In this document: one piece after another, positions 15,565 to 24,541 of the stretch
Layout of the letters: the number at the start of each line of letters is the position of its first letter
Position numbering within the stretch: position 1 is the first letter of the stretch
The notes under the pieces: generated by a model
Database searches by the model: none
The model's input: only the letters and a program-made list of their open reading frames with translations
Told to the model about the DNA's origin: nothing
Program-made: the position numbers and the translations under genes
NCBI RefSeq assembly: GCF_028751195.1
Contig: NZ_CP066784.1
Coordinates: forward strand, 3,348,001-3,412,000
Origin: Alicyclobacillus sp. ALC3
GTDB lineage: Bacteria > Bacillota > Bacilli > Alicyclobacillales > Alicyclobacillaceae
Direction of reading: 5' to 3'
Length of the DNA stretch: 64,000 bases

Positions 15565-16434
15565 TCACTCGTGCTTGCAAAGAAAAGCATCAACCGTGCG
15601 GAAGTACGCTTCTGGTTCCTCTACCATGGGCGAGTGGGAGCTGTTTGGATAGACGTGAAACTCCGACCCGGCTATGAGGCTGTGATAATAACCGGTTGAA
15701 GCGGGTGAGGCTTCATCGTAAAAGCCACATGTAAACAGACATGGAACAGCTATTTCTGGTAGTCTTCCGGTCTGATCATAGTTTCGTAACGTGCCAGTTG
15801 CGTGGAATTCAGAAGGACCCCACATGTACTCGTAGACACTCTCCCCAAAGGCAGCCTTGCGGCGTGCCTTTTCGTCTTCTGAGCGCTCGACGCGACAGAG
15901 ATACTTCTGCATGTAGACTTTTTCGGCATTTCGATACGCTTCCGAATCCGTCGTTCCGTTTGCTTCGCACTCGCGTAGAACAACTTGCACGTCTTCTGGG
16001 AGTTCCTTGCGATTTCGGTCCGCATCTTCAATCCATCGGGGTACACTCAGGCAAGGGCTGGAGAAGACCGCACTAGCGACGCCTGCTGGTTGCGTCAACA
16101 GGTAGTCAGCGAGCAGCATCGTTCCCCAGGAGTGTCCGAGAATATGGACTTGTTTAAGTCCCAATGCGTCGCGGAGCGTGGCGAGTTCGCGAACGAACCG
16201 CTCAACTGTCCAAAGCGAGTTGTCCTCGGGACGGTCCGATTGTCCGCAACCCAATTGATCATAGAGGACCACAGGGCGTTTCGAACCCAGAGCCTTTGCT
16301 AGTGGTTCCATACCCAGATGTGCGCTCCCAGGGCCACCGTGGAGAGTGAGCAATGGAGTCGCCTGGTGGTTGTCGCCGACAATCTGATACCAGATGCGGC
16401 CACCTTCGACATTGACAAAACCTTCGCGGTCCAA
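15565..16434 (-). CDS. Proline iminopeptidase-family alpha/beta hydrolase
   Basis: A 289-residue S33-type alpha/beta hydrolase. The oxyanion segment TLHGGPGSAH and the nucleophile elbow GHSWGTML (Ser near residue 103) are diagnostic. The acid appears in CGFYDEASP and the catalytic His in NSSHSPMVEEP. These enzymes release N-terminal proline or other small residues from peptides; many members have broader amidase activity. It stands alone on the minus strand. Confidence 0.85.
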   Translation of the reverse strand: MDREGFVNVEGGRIWYQIVGDNHQATPLLTLHGGPGSAHLGMEPLAKALGSKRPVVLYDQLGCGQSDRPEDNSLWTVERFVRELATLRDALGLKQVHILGHSWGTMLLADYLLTQPAGVASAVFSSPCLSVPRWIEDADRNRKELPEDVQVVLRECEANGTTDSEAYRNAEKVYMQKYLCRVERSEDEKARRKAAFGESVYEYMWGPSEFHATGTLRNYDQTGRLPEIAVPCLFTCGFYDEASPASTGYYHSLIAGSEFHVYPNSSHSPMVEEPEAYFRTVDAFLCKHE

Positions 16435-16852
16435 ATACTTTCACTTCCTCTCATGTCTGTCCTTAGTTTAGCATGACTTCGTCGGCATACATTCTGTAGT
16501 GTGGCCTTAGCTAAAGTGAACCTTTGGAAGGCAGTGGGGGGGGGCGTAGAGCTAAATCCAAAGCGCAGGAAGACTTGCTGGGCTCTTTAACTGCGATGCA
16601 GACAAAGTATGGTATCTGCTATACTGATGGCGGAAATTCGGCGGAAGACGCAAAATTCGCGTTCCGTTTTGTAGTGTCCTTGTTCTATATTGGCTGTGGA
16701 ATCAAATTCATGCTCACAGACTTCACTATGGGTACGGGTCCGCCGCCGGTATGCTTACAAACATGTGGACATACGTGGTAGCGCAACGAGAGAACGTAAG
16801 CTGTCTGGAGAGGATAAGCAATGTGTGCCTGGCAGCAGTGAGGAGGCTATGG
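16435..16852. other. Intergenic region without a convincing gene
   Basis: Base composition becomes more AT-rich here. An eight-G run occurs near 16535. Open frames through this stretch lack ribosome binding sites and family signatures; I see no gene or repeat. Confidence 0.6.
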
Positions 16853-17191
16853 GTGAACTCAGAAGAGAAGAACTGGGCTATGCTTTGTCACTTAGCGGCT
16901 TTCGCGGGATGGGTCGTTCCATTTGGCTGGATTATTGGACCCTTGATTGTCTGGTTGGTAAAAAGAAACCAATTTAGGTTTGTAGATGAACAGGGAAAGG
17001 AATCCTTGAATTTCCAAATATCACTGATGATTTACGGTATTGTGGCACTAATCCTATGCCTCATCTTGATCGGCTTTTTGTTACTCATCGCATTAGCTGT
17101 TTTCCAGATCGTGTTCGTCATCATTGCTGCGGTTAAGACTTCCAATGGCGAGCACTACCGGTACCCTCTGACGATTCGTTTCATTCGTTGA
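16853..17191 (+). CDS. DUF4870 (Tic20-like) membrane protein
   Basis: A 112-residue protein beginning at GTG 16853, 6 bases after AGGAGG. It matches the DUF4870 pattern: NWAMLCHLAAFAGW, then a hydrophobic helix with GPLIVWLVKRNQ, the conserved FVDEQGKESLNFQIS, and two more hydrophobic helices. It is predicted to have three or four membrane segments. Function is unknown. Confidence 0.82.
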   Translation: MNSEEKNWAMLCHLAAFAGWVVPFGWIIGPLIVWLVKRNQFRFVDEQGKESLNFQISLMIYGIVALILCLILIGFLLLIALAVFQIVFVIIAAVKTSNGEHYRYPLTIRFIR

Positions 17192-17233
17192 ATACACGGA
17201 CTGCCTGCCAAGTAACTTACAATGGACATTCTG

Positions 17234-17256
17234 GGGATGAGGGTCTTTCTCATCCC
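17234..17256 (+). terminator. Rho-independent terminator candidate after DUF4870 gene
   Basis: GGGATGAG (17234-17241) and CTCATCCC (17249-17256) form a perfect stem with a 7-base loop, followed by TTTGT, about 40 bp after the stop. Confidence 0.65.
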
Positions 17257-17306
17257 TTTGTCGTGTCGGCCGCTGACTTATTTTCTGCTTTAAGTGGCTT
17301 CCACCA

Positions 17307-17495
17307 ATGGAAGACGGTTTGGAAAACAGTACTTATCAAGTGCTGCGTGAGATATTTTACTGGGCAGATGCCCTGACTACGTTTAAGATGGGAACAGCGA
17401 TTGTGAGCCTCGTATTTACGACTCTGATTGCCCTTTTCGTTGCCTATGCATCGATCAGTCGCTGTGATGCCAAGACAGAGTCAGTGTTGCGATAG
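17307..17495 (+). CDS. Small hypothetical membrane protein
   Basis: A 62-residue frame with one long hydrophobic segment (about residues 25-50). There is no clear ribosome binding site and no family is recognised. It may be spurious or the remnant of a larger gene; it is listed because it fills part of an otherwise empty 730-bp AT-rich gap. Confidence 0.25.
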   Translation: MEDGLENSTYQVLREIFYWADALTTFKMGTAIVSLVFTTLIALFVAYASISRCDAKTESVLR

Positions 17496-17919
17496 TGAAC
17501 TTCCGCCGCAACGGTAGCATCTGCTGTAAAATGAAACAAGCGCGGTCATTAACAGATATGGTGTACAATCGCTATCGGGGATGTAAATGCTAGAGTAGCC
17601 GCGGCGCCACCCCGCTGGATATTCATTTCTGGCGCACAGGCACCGGACGTCTCGGTTGCGAAGCACAGGTTCTGGGTCTAGTCACTAGTCATACCTCGGT
17701 CGAGCGTGGACAAACTTACCTTGAAAACCGTTGGCATTTATTGAACGTGAAGGCTCACGTCTGACGCGCGTAATGCTACAATGGGAGTGCGTAGTTGAGG
17801 GAATCCAAGAATCGACTGATTTCCCATTGTCGGTATGTCATCTAATTTGAGCCCAAACTAAGATCTTTAGAAGCCATCGACAGGTAGTAACCATCTAAAG
17901 ATAGGATCGTGAGGGCGTC
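17496..17919. other. Intergenic region with inverted repeat before the glycosyltransferase
   Basis: No gene is seen. Near its end ATCTTTAGA (17863-17871) and TCTAAAGAT (17894-17902) are exact inverted repeats with a 22-base spacer, ending about 18 bp before the glycosyltransferase start. This could be an operator or an mRNA leader stem. Confidence 0.5.
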
Positions 17920-19194
17920 TTGATCAATCATATGTCAACGTTTATGAATGACTTTGATTTTTTTCTGTTTCTGATATTTGTCTTGGTGTATTCATATCGA
18001 GTTGTCTACATATTTGTAGCTTTTAAGGCGAAACGCTCCAAATATTGCAGTGTGAATGATGCTCGTCTTGGCAAGTATGCCGTCATCATTCCAGCTCGAA
18101 ATGAAGCACGCGTTGTTGGACAACTAATAGGTAGTATCAAAGACCAGAATTATCCACAAGATCTGGTCGATATTTACGTTGTGGCAGATAACTGTACGGA
18201 CAACACAGCCCAAGTCGCGAGGGCTGCGGGGGCCATAGTCAGGGAACGTTTTAATCGGGTTCAAGTGGGGAAGGGATACGCCCTCGACTATATGTTAAAA
18301 GTCATTGAGAGGGACTACTCAGCGAATCATTACGACGGATATTTTGTGTTTGATGCCGACAATCTTCTTGAAGAGAACTATATATTTGAGATGAATAAAA
18401 CTTTTGACCAAGGGTATCGGGTCGTTACCAGTTACCGGAACTCAAAGAATTATGACCAGAATTGGATTACCGCCGGTTATGCACTTTGGTTTATGCATGA
18501 AGCTGAGTATATCAACCTTCCGAGAATGGTTCTTAATACCAGTTGCGCGATTTCCGGAACAGGTTTTTTGGTTCAAGCTCAGTTGCTTAAAGACCATGGA
18601 GGATGGATTTATCATCTTCTTACCGAGGACATCGAGTTTTCTGTGTCACAGGTGATTCAAGGTGAAAAGATTGGGTACTGCAGGAACGCCATGTTCTATG
18701 ATGAGCAACCAATCACATTTGGCCAGTCATGGAGCCAGCGGTTGCGCTGGGCAAAGGGATTTTACCAAGTTCTCTATAAGTATGGGAAGGATTTGCTTCA
18801 TGGCGTCGTCCATGGAAAGAGCAGATTCTCTTGCTACGATATGGTCATGACGATTATGCCAGCAATGCTAATCTCTTGGGTCGGCTTTGTGTGGAATGGC
18901 TTTCTCGGCTTAGCCTTGTTATTTGGTGAAAAACAGATGTTTCATATCTCCACCTCAAGGGGAGTCGGTTCGCTGTTGTGGTCTTACGGGTTCTTGTTTT
19001 TAATCGGACTCATCACAACCATAACAGAGTGGAAGAAAATTCACTGTGCAAATTGGAAAAAAATAATGTACGTGTTCACCTTCCCGATTTTTATGTTCAC
19101 CTACTTGCCTATATCTATTGTGGCTTTGTTTAAGAAAATTGAATGGAAGCCCATTGCCCATACCGTTGTGAAATCTATGGATGACTTGCGATGA
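17920..19194 (+). CDS. Glycosyltransferase family 2, membrane-bound processive type
   Basis: A 424-residue GT2 enzyme. One membrane helix is at the N-terminus (about 12-35) and two to three are at the C-terminus (about 305-410). GT2 motifs in order are VIIPARNEARVV, VADNCTDNTA, the metal-binding FDADN (near 145), LTEDIEFS (near 235) and QRLRW (near 273), as in NodC/IcaA/BcsA-type synthases. It probably polymerises or transfers a sugar for an extracellular glycan. Codon use and base composition are more AT-rich than in flanking genes. The start may be TTG 17920 or ATG 17932; a 15-bp repeat follows the stop. Confidence 0.85.
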   Translation: MINHMSTFMNDFDFFLFLIFVLVYSYRVVYIFVAFKAKRSKYCSVNDARLGKYAVIIPARNEARVVGQLIGSIKDQNYPQDLVDIYVVADNCTDNTAQVARAAGAIVRERFNRVQVGKGYALDYMLKVIERDYSANHYDGYFVFDADNLLEENYIFEMNKTFDQGYRVVTSYRNSKNYDQNWITAGYALWFMHEAEYINLPRMVLNTSCAISGTGFLVQAQLLKDHGGWIYHLLTEDIEFSVSQVIQGEKIGYCRNAMFYDEQPITFGQSWSQRLRWAKGFYQVLYKYGKDLLHGVVHGKSRFSCYDMVMTIMPAMLISWVGFVWNGFLGLALLFGEKQMFHISTSRGVGSLLWSYGFLFLIGLITTITEWKKIHCANWKKIMYVFTFPIFMFTYLPISIVALFKKIEWKPIAHTVVKSMDDLR

Positions 19195-19198
19195 TTTG

Positions 19199-19243
19199 GT
19201 CGAATTCTTCAACGTCGAATTCTTCAACGTCGAATTCTTCAAC
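19199..19243 (+). repeat. 15-bp tandem repeat, three perfect copies after a stop codon
   Basis: Three identical copies of gtcgaattcttcaac start 4 bases after the glycosyltransferase TGA (19192-19194). Confidence 0.95.
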
Positions 19244-19290
19244 TGTGCTGCGTCAGGTGTTGGAGCCCGACCCGAGTGGAGGGGATGAGC

Positions 19291-19599
19291 ATGCAGGAGG
19301 TACTGTGTGGCGAATGTGGGAAAGTGATTAACTCCCGAGACGATCTCTGCACGTTTTTGTCCATGAACGGAATTCAAGCCTTATGCTCCGATTGTTATAT
19401 GCGTAACCAGAAAACGATTCGTGGAGTACGTACCCCGATTAATAGTCAGTCAACTGTGCTCGTCATGATTGCAGCAATCGTCGCGTGCTTGTTGCTGTTT
19501 GTATGGCACCCCTCGTGGATTTGGGTTGTCGTTGCCGCAATCGCCCCATTCATTCGTTCACTCTCCTGGCTTTTATTTGAACGGAAGCTCAAAGCCTAG
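19291..19599 (+). CDS. Small zinc-ribbon membrane protein, function unknown
   Basis: A 102-residue protein. The N-terminal half carries CGEC (residues 6-9) and, about 24 residues on, CSDC, a probable zinc ribbon. The C-terminal half has two hydrophobic helices separated by a short WHPSW turn. The ATG at 19291 follows GGAGGGG by 6 bases. No family function is recognised. Confidence 0.7.
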   Translation: MQEVLCGECGKVINSRDDLCTFLSMNGIQALCSDCYMRNQKTIRGVRTPINSQSTVLVMIAAIVACLLLFVWHPSWIWVVVAAIAPFIRSLSWLLFERKLKA

Positions 19600-19684
19600 A
19601 CCCAAGCATCGGGAAAGCCCAGCCGGCGGCGCAATGCCGTGATCAGACGGCTGTTAGGCTGCAAGCCGACCTTCATATTTGCGG

Positions 19685-20281
19685 TCATGACTGGATATCG
19701 CCGTTGACTGACTGAGCAGGTCGGTTGCCGTCAACCACGAGGTCAAGGCGGCCTGTATCTGGGTCAATCACGAGACCGTGCACTTTCAGCCACTTTGGCA
19801 TGAGCGGGTGGCTTTTAATCATCTCGACACTGGCGCGGACGCTGTCGGGGATGGACTCGATGCGTTGCAGCCAGTGGTGCAGGTCGATGCCAGCTTGTTC
19901 GAGTGTAGCAATGACGGTGTCTGACACACCGCCCTCCGTCGTTGCCTTGCGTAGTGTCTCGTCCGGGTTGATGCTGGCCATGCCACAGCCGTAGTGCCCG
20001 ACGACGCAGACCTCTTCAGCTCCAAGGTCGTACACGGCCACGAGGATGCTGCGCATGACGCTGCCAAACGGATGAGATACGACAGCGCCGGCATTTTTGA
20101 TAAACTTTGCATCGCCGTTGTTCAGGTTCATTGCGCGCGGCAACAGGTCGCTCAGGCGGGTGTCCATGCAGGACAGCACAACGAGTTTTTTGTCCGGGAA
20201 TTTTGACGTCTGATACGGTTCGTAACCGCGCTGCTCAACAAAAGCGGTGTTGAAATGCAGAATTTCATCCAAACGGTTCAT
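19685..20281 (-). CDS. Beta-class carbonic anhydrase
   Basis: A 198-residue beta-carbonic anhydrase. The zinc ligands and catalytic dyad are visible: Cys38-x-Asp40-x-Arg42 in SCMDTR and His96-x2-Cys99 in GHYGCG. It interconverts CO2 and bicarbonate in the cytoplasm. The length fits the short Bacillus-type enzymes. GAGGGG lies 9 bases before the ATG. Confidence 0.93.
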   Translation of the reverse strand: MNRLDEILHFNTAFVEQRGYEPYQTSKFPDKKLVVLSCMDTRLSDLLPRAMNLNNGDAKFIKNAGAVVSHPFGSVMRSILVAVYDLGAEEVCVVGHYGCGMASINPDETLRKATTEGGVSDTVIATLEQAGIDLHHWLQRIESIPDSVRASVEMIKSHPLMPKWLKVHGLVIDPDTGRLDLVVDGNRPAQSVNGDIQS

Positions 20282-20440
20282 GATCGCACACCCCTCGGAA
20301 GAGACATATGGACGGACGTTTGTTAAAGGCGCTCTTCCTCCACGAGACCTGACACTGACAGTTCTACAGGTATCTTGCCATCGATTCCAAAGGGAAACAA
20401 GTTGACGAAGCAGATGATGGGACGCGAGTTGTGGAAGAAC

Positions 20441-21043
20441 TTAAACCCAGCCTTTGTCAATCGCGAGTTGAATTGCCTCTTGGCGGGAAGACACATGTAA
20501 TTTGGACAAGATGTCGGACCAATAGTTTCGCACCGTTCCCTCCGACAGGAAGAGGAGACGTGCGAGGTCTTTTGTCGAGGTGCCTTCGCGAGCGCGCCTG
20601 AGCAGTTCCATTTCCCGCTGTGACAGGGGGTTTTGCGCCTGCCACGCTTCGCGCATGAGGGTCGGGTCCATCACTGTCCCGCCCGCGTGCACAATGCGAA
20701 TGGCTTTTACGAGGTCGTCAATTTCGGCGTCCTTCAGGACGTATCCCTTCGCGCCAAACGTCATCGCGCGCTGCAGATAGCCTGGACGGGCGAACGTCGT
20801 GACAATCAACACTGCGCAGGACGGCAGCCTTTCACTGAGCACTTGGGTGACATCTAGACCGCTCAGGACAGGCATTTCGATGTCGACCAAAGCGACGTCT
20901 GGTTTATGCTCCAGACACAAATCAATGGCTTCCTGCCCGTCAGTAGCCTGTGCGACGACCTCGATGTCCTCTTGCAAATCAAGCAATGCGGCCAGTGCGC
21001 CGCGGACGAGAGCTTGGTCTTCTGCGATGCAGATGCGGATCAC
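20441..21043 (-). CDS. NarL/LuxR-type response regulator (DesR/YvfU-like)
   Basis: A 200-residue response regulator. The receiver domain (1-120) has the acidic pocket EDQ, the phospho-acceptor Asp in VALVDIEMP (near 55) and a switch Lys in YVLKDAE. The C-terminal LuxR HTH contains PLSQREMELLRRA and SEGTVRNYWSDILSKL. It overlaps the kinase gene by 4 bp and is the last gene of the operon. The palindrome at 24157-24174 before the operon is a plausible target. Confidence 0.92.
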   Translation of the reverse strand: MIRICIAEDQALVRGALAALLDLQEDIEVVAQATDGQEAIDLCLEHKPDVALVDIEMPVLSGLDVTQVLSERLPSCAVLIVTTFARPGYLQRAMTFGAKGYVLKDAEIDDLVKAIRIVHAGGTVMDPTLMREAWQAQNPLSQREMELLRRAREGTSTKDLARLLFLSEGTVRNYWSDILSKLHVSSRQEAIQLAIDKGWV

Positions 21044-22299
21044 GACGAAACCCCCTCACATTTTGTTGCCGGCCATGGCACGCGCATGGTGACCACCGTA
21101 CCGCGATCGGTCGAAGGGGCTTGCGCACCGGGCGCAGACGGAGAGAGCCAAGCGCCGTTGGACCAGATGAAGACCTGACCGCCGACCGCAGACAGGCGAG
21201 CGCGAATCCCGTTGATTCCGTTTCCTTGCCGCTCGGGCGCCCCCGTGTCTTCACGCGACAGCTCCGCATGCCTCTGCCCGTTCGCAGGCAGCATCCCCTG
21301 TCCGTCGTCTTCGACCCTGACTTCGAGACTTCCACTCTGTTCTTGCCAGTACAGGGCAACACGGTGTGCGTGGCTGTGGCGAACCGCGTTGGTCACTGCC
21401 TCGCGCAGACTCATGGCCAGTGCGCGGCTTTGTTCGCAGCGGGTGTCCGGCAGGTTTTCGTCCGGATCGGACGCACACTCCATACCAGCAGTCCGAATCA
21501 GTCGCTGTGCGTCTCGCCACTCATCGAGCAGGCTCGGTTCGCGCACAGCGGCGATGTACTCACGTACCCGCGTCAACGCCTGCCTTGCTGCCACCTGGAT
21601 GTCATGTGCTTCCTGTCGGGCGCGGTCCGCATCGTGATCAATCAGGCGCTCCAACAGCTGCGACTTTAGCGTGATAATCGAGAGGTCGTGGCCCATGACG
21701 TCGTGCAGGTCCTGCGTGATGCGCTCGCGCTCCGCGATTTGCGCGAGGCGCTCAATTTCGTCGTTCGCTCGCCGTAGTGCCGCCTGCGAGCGCGCCCGTT
21801 CCGCCTGCATGTAGTTGCCGTAGGTCGTCGCCATTGCAACTAGGACTCCAGAACCCATCATCGCCCAGTACGGCGTGATGACGTGTTCGTGGTGAATTTG
21901 TATGGGAATGAGCAACACAGCGAGGCCCGCGAAAATCAGGATGGCGAGGCCGCGTTGCATATGTGGGCGTTTAAGAGTGCCAAGCAAGGCTGCGGGATAG
22001 AAGAACATGCTGATGTAACCTGGGCTCAAGACGAGTGTCATGGCGACCATCATCGCGATCTCTAATGCAATACACAGGATGGTCATGCGGTATCCCGCCC
22101 AGAAGCTGAGCACATAGATGACAGCGAACGCGAGAATGGCGACGGCACCGATGATGACGAGCCGGATGTTCGGTTCCAAGGTGAGGAACGCTGCAGGGAT
22201 GACGAGGTTGAGCAGGTACGCGTATCCGAACATGGCACTGCCGCGCGGGAATAATCGAACGGGGTGTAGGTACGCTGTCCTGCGATTCACGGTGCTCAT
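21040..22299 (-). CDS. Sensor histidine kinase, HisKA_3 type (DesK/YvfT-like)
   Basis: A 419-residue kinase. Five or so membrane helices occupy the first 170 residues with little extracellular loop, as in membrane-perturbation or thermosensing kinases. A short coiled coil precedes the H-box RITQDLHDVMGHDLSII. The ATPase N-box is LREAVTNAVRHS and the G-boxes are VEDDGQGM and GNGINGIRARL. It is encoded between an ABC exporter and its response regulator, as in the B. subtilis yvfRSTU arrangement. Confidence 0.92.
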   Translation of the reverse strand: MSTVNRRTAYLHPVRLFPRGSAMFGYAYLLNLVIPAAFLTLEPNIRLVIIGAVAILAFAVIYVLSFWAGYRMTILCIALEIAMMVAMTLVLSPGYISMFFYPAALLGTLKRPHMQRGLAILIFAGLAVLLIPIQIHHEHVITPYWAMMGSGVLVAMATTYGNYMQAERARSQAALRRANDEIERLAQIAERERITQDLHDVMGHDLSIITLKSQLLERLIDHDADRARQEAHDIQVAARQALTRVREYIAAVREPSLLDEWRDAQRLIRTAGMECASDPDENLPDTRCEQSRALAMSLREAVTNAVRHSHAHRVALYWQEQSGSLEVRVEDDGQGMLPANGQRHAELSREDTGAPERQGNGINGIRARLSAVGGQVFIWSNGAWLSPSAPGAQAPSTDRGTVVTMRVPWPATKCEGVSS

Positions 22300-22413
22300 G
22301 AGCCTTCCTCCTCACATCTGGAAGTTATTATCAAACCGGCCACGGAGGGCGTGACCGGTCAGCGGCGTCATCGTTTGTCCCTGCGAAAGACTGATACCTT
22401 GCTCTGTTCGAAG

Positions 22414-23157
22414 TTACGCGATGGTCTCGCGGCGGTTGCGATACGCCCACTGTGCAAGCGCTCCAAACACGACTAGGTAGCCGGCGAGGACGGCGATGTC
22501 TGACAGTCGTGGGGCGCTATGCGCACCGATGCGCCAAGCGATGTTGGCGATGCGATAGGTCGGCGTCCAGGTCGCGATGTGTTGTAACAGTTTCGGCATA
22601 ATGGCTGTCGGGAACCACAAACCGCCGAGAATCGAGAAAATGAGGTAGATGCCTGTCGCGGCCATTCCGGACGCTTCCATCCCTGCAATCAGGCCGATGC
22701 TAATACCAAGGGCGATGAACGGCATCGTGCCAATGGTCAGCCAGAGCCAACTGGTCACCCACTGTGCGGTCGTTAAACGCACTCCTTCACCCAAAGCGCC
22801 AGCGGCGAACAGGACAATCACCATCACGGCGCTCACGAGTAGTTGTGCCCCGACTTTGCCAACGACATAGTAAACTGGGCGCAGTGGGGTGGTCCGAATC
22901 AGGGTCATCCAACCCTGCGTCCGCTCAAACGCAATGCGGCTCGCGAGGCCGTTGAGGGCTGCGCCGATTGAGCTGAAAGTAGCCATCGACATCATGAAGT
23001 ATACCTTCCAAGCTGACCCTGCCACCTTCATATTGCCACCGTCTATCTTGACAAACAAGAAGTAGTAGAAGAGCGGGATGAGGATTGTAAAGATAAAAAA
23101 CCGGCGGTTGCGAAATTGCCTGATAATCTCCCATTTGACCTGATTCAGTGGGCTCAC
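22414..23157 (-). CDS. ABC-2 type transporter permease (YvfS-like)
   Basis: A 247-residue integral membrane protein with about six hydrophobic helices and the ABC-2 layout, including a cytoplasmic helix between segments 2 and 3 (ERTQGWMTLIRTTPL). It pairs with the ATPase upstream (4-bp overlap) to form an exporter, probably for an antimicrobial or membrane-active compound or lipid. The substrate is not evident. Confidence 0.88.
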   Translation of the reverse strand: MSPLNQVKWEIIRQFRNRRFFIFTILIPLFYYFLFVKIDGGNMKVAGSAWKVYFMMSMATFSSIGAALNGLASRIAFERTQGWMTLIRTTPLRPVYYVVGKVGAQLLVSAVMVIVLFAAGALGEGVRLTTAQWVTSWLWLTIGTMPFIALGISIGLIAGMEASGMAATGIYLIFSILGGLWFPTAIMPKLLQHIATWTPTYRIANIAWRIGAHSAPRLSDIAVLAGYLVVFGALAQWAYRNRRETIA

Positions 23158-24077
23158 TTTGAAGCAACCTCCTTCAATTGTGACTCTGTGTCAGTTTCGG
23201 TGAGAGAGATAAATGCGTCTTCCAGTCCGCCGCCCGTCACCTCAATGTCGGTCACGTCGGTGTAGCGGGTGAGCAGAGTTCGAAGGACTTGGTCTGAATC
23301 CTGCGTCTGGACGCGCGCTCTCCTGCCACTCCAATCGACGCTGCGTACGTCAGCCAGTGCGGCTACGTCATCGGCGTTCACGGAGGGACCGGCTGTAAAG
23401 GAGATGTACTTAAATCCTGCGAGAGCCTTGAGTTGTGCTGGACTTCCGTCCGCAATCTTGCGTCCATGTTGCATCAGAACGACTCGGTCGGCGCTGCTGT
23501 CTGCCTCTTCCAGGTGGTGGGTCGTCAGGACGATGGTGCGGTTTCCTTCACGGCTGAGGCCTCGGAGTCGGTCCCAGAACAGTCGGCGCGAGGTGACGTC
23601 CATCCCGGTCGTCGGCTCGTCGAGAAACAGCACTTTTGGATTCCCGGTCATCGCGAGGGCAAACTGGAGCCGACGCTGCTGACCTCCGCTCAGTCGACTC
23701 GCCGGAGACTTTCGCTCCTCTTCAAGTCCAGCAAGTTCAATCAACTGGTCGATGTCGAGGGGGTGCTCGTAATAACTCCGGAAGAGTTTCAGAACTTCCG
23801 TGACGGAGAGCTTCTCTGGGAGATTCACCTGTTGTAGCATCGCGCCAATGTGGTTTCTTGTCGACGGCACAACGGGGTCTTTGCCGAGCAGTCGGACTAC
23901 TCCACTCGTGGGACGGCGAAGCCCAAGCATCATGGAAATTGCCGTCGTCTTTCCTGCGCCGTTTGGACCCAGGAGTGCGACCACTGACCCGGATTCTATC
24001 GTCAGACTGAGGCGGTCTACTGCCGTTTTACCGCCGTACGTTTTGACTAGCTGTTCGAGCTCAATCGCTGCGGCCAT
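23154..24077 (-). CDS. ABC transporter ATP-binding protein (YvfR-like)
   Basis: A 307-residue ATPase. The Walker A is LLGPNGAGKTTA, the signature is SRLSGGQQRRLQFALA, the Walker B is VLFLDEPTTGMD, and the H-loop is TTHHLEEAD. A C-terminal DrrA-like extension (about 215-307) follows. The second of two adjacent start codons (ATG 24077) is chosen because GGAGG lies 7 bases away. It is the first gene of the ATPase-permease-kinase-regulator operon. Confidence 0.92.
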   Translation of the reverse strand: MAAAIELEQLVKTYGGKTAVDRLSLTIESGSVVALLGPNGAGKTTAISMMLGLRRPTSGVVRLLGKDPVVPSTRNHIGAMLQQVNLPEKLSVTEVLKLFRSYYEHPLDIDQLIELAGLEEERKSPASRLSGGQQRRLQFALAMTGNPKVLFLDEPTTGMDVTSRRLFWDRLRGLSREGNRTIVLTTHHLEEADSSADRVVLMQHGRKIADGSPAQLKALAGFKYISFTAGPSVNADDVAALADVRSVDWSGRRARVQTQDSDQVLRTLLTRYTDVTDIEVTGGGLEDAFISLTETDTESQLKEVASK

Positions 24078-24156
24078 CACAACGCCTCCATCTTCTTGAT
24101 GGCTCTATCCTACGCGAAACGATTGGGGTCTCCCATGCGCACTCGTCACCAGAATC

Positions 24157-24174
24157 AGGTGACAATTGTCACCT
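24157..24174. promoter_or_regulatory. Perfect 18-bp palindrome upstream of the ABC/two-component operon
   Basis: AGGTGACAATTGTCACCT is self-complementary over all 18 bases and lies 80-97 bp before the first start codon (24077). A diverged half-site (TGGTGAC on the minus strand) lies just downstream in the transcription direction. It is likely the binding site of the encoded LuxR-type regulator (inference). Confidence 0.65.
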
Positions 24175-24231
24175 CAGCTCGTACATATCGGATTACGGTT
24201 CAGTGGAGTCGGGAAGTGTTCCTGCATTGTC

Positions 24232-24495
24232 TCACAGAGGTTTTTGCACAATGATGTGCTTCGGCTGATAATCGATTCGCGCGTAGAACTCGTCGGCTGG
24301 AGTGTTCTACGCCCAGTAGTCGAGTTCGATTTGGACACACAAGGTTGTTCTGGCGAAGTTGGCGACGTGCTCCATCAGCGCGGAACCGAAGCCACGCCGA
24401 TGCTCCGGTTCCACAACACTCAGCTGATGGACATGTGCCGTCTGATCTCCACGCTGAGAGACGTTTGGCGCCACGCTTCGCAGTTGGACCCACAC
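24232..24495 (-). pseudogene. GNAT acetyltransferase remnant with internal stop
   Basis: The minus-strand frame contains a GNAT core: HVHQLSVVEPEHRRGFGSALM then VQIELDYWA. A TAG at 24307-24309 follows where family members continue with Tyr-Asn. The same frame goes on for 24 residues (NTPADEFYARIDYQPKHII...) to a TGA at 24232-24234. The N-terminal third is missing or unrecognisable next to the aldo/keto reductase gene. Confidence 0.7.
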
Positions 24496-24541
24496 AAGCC
24501 TGCAGGCTGGGACTCTTCGTGCTTGGCGAAAACGCGGTCAA

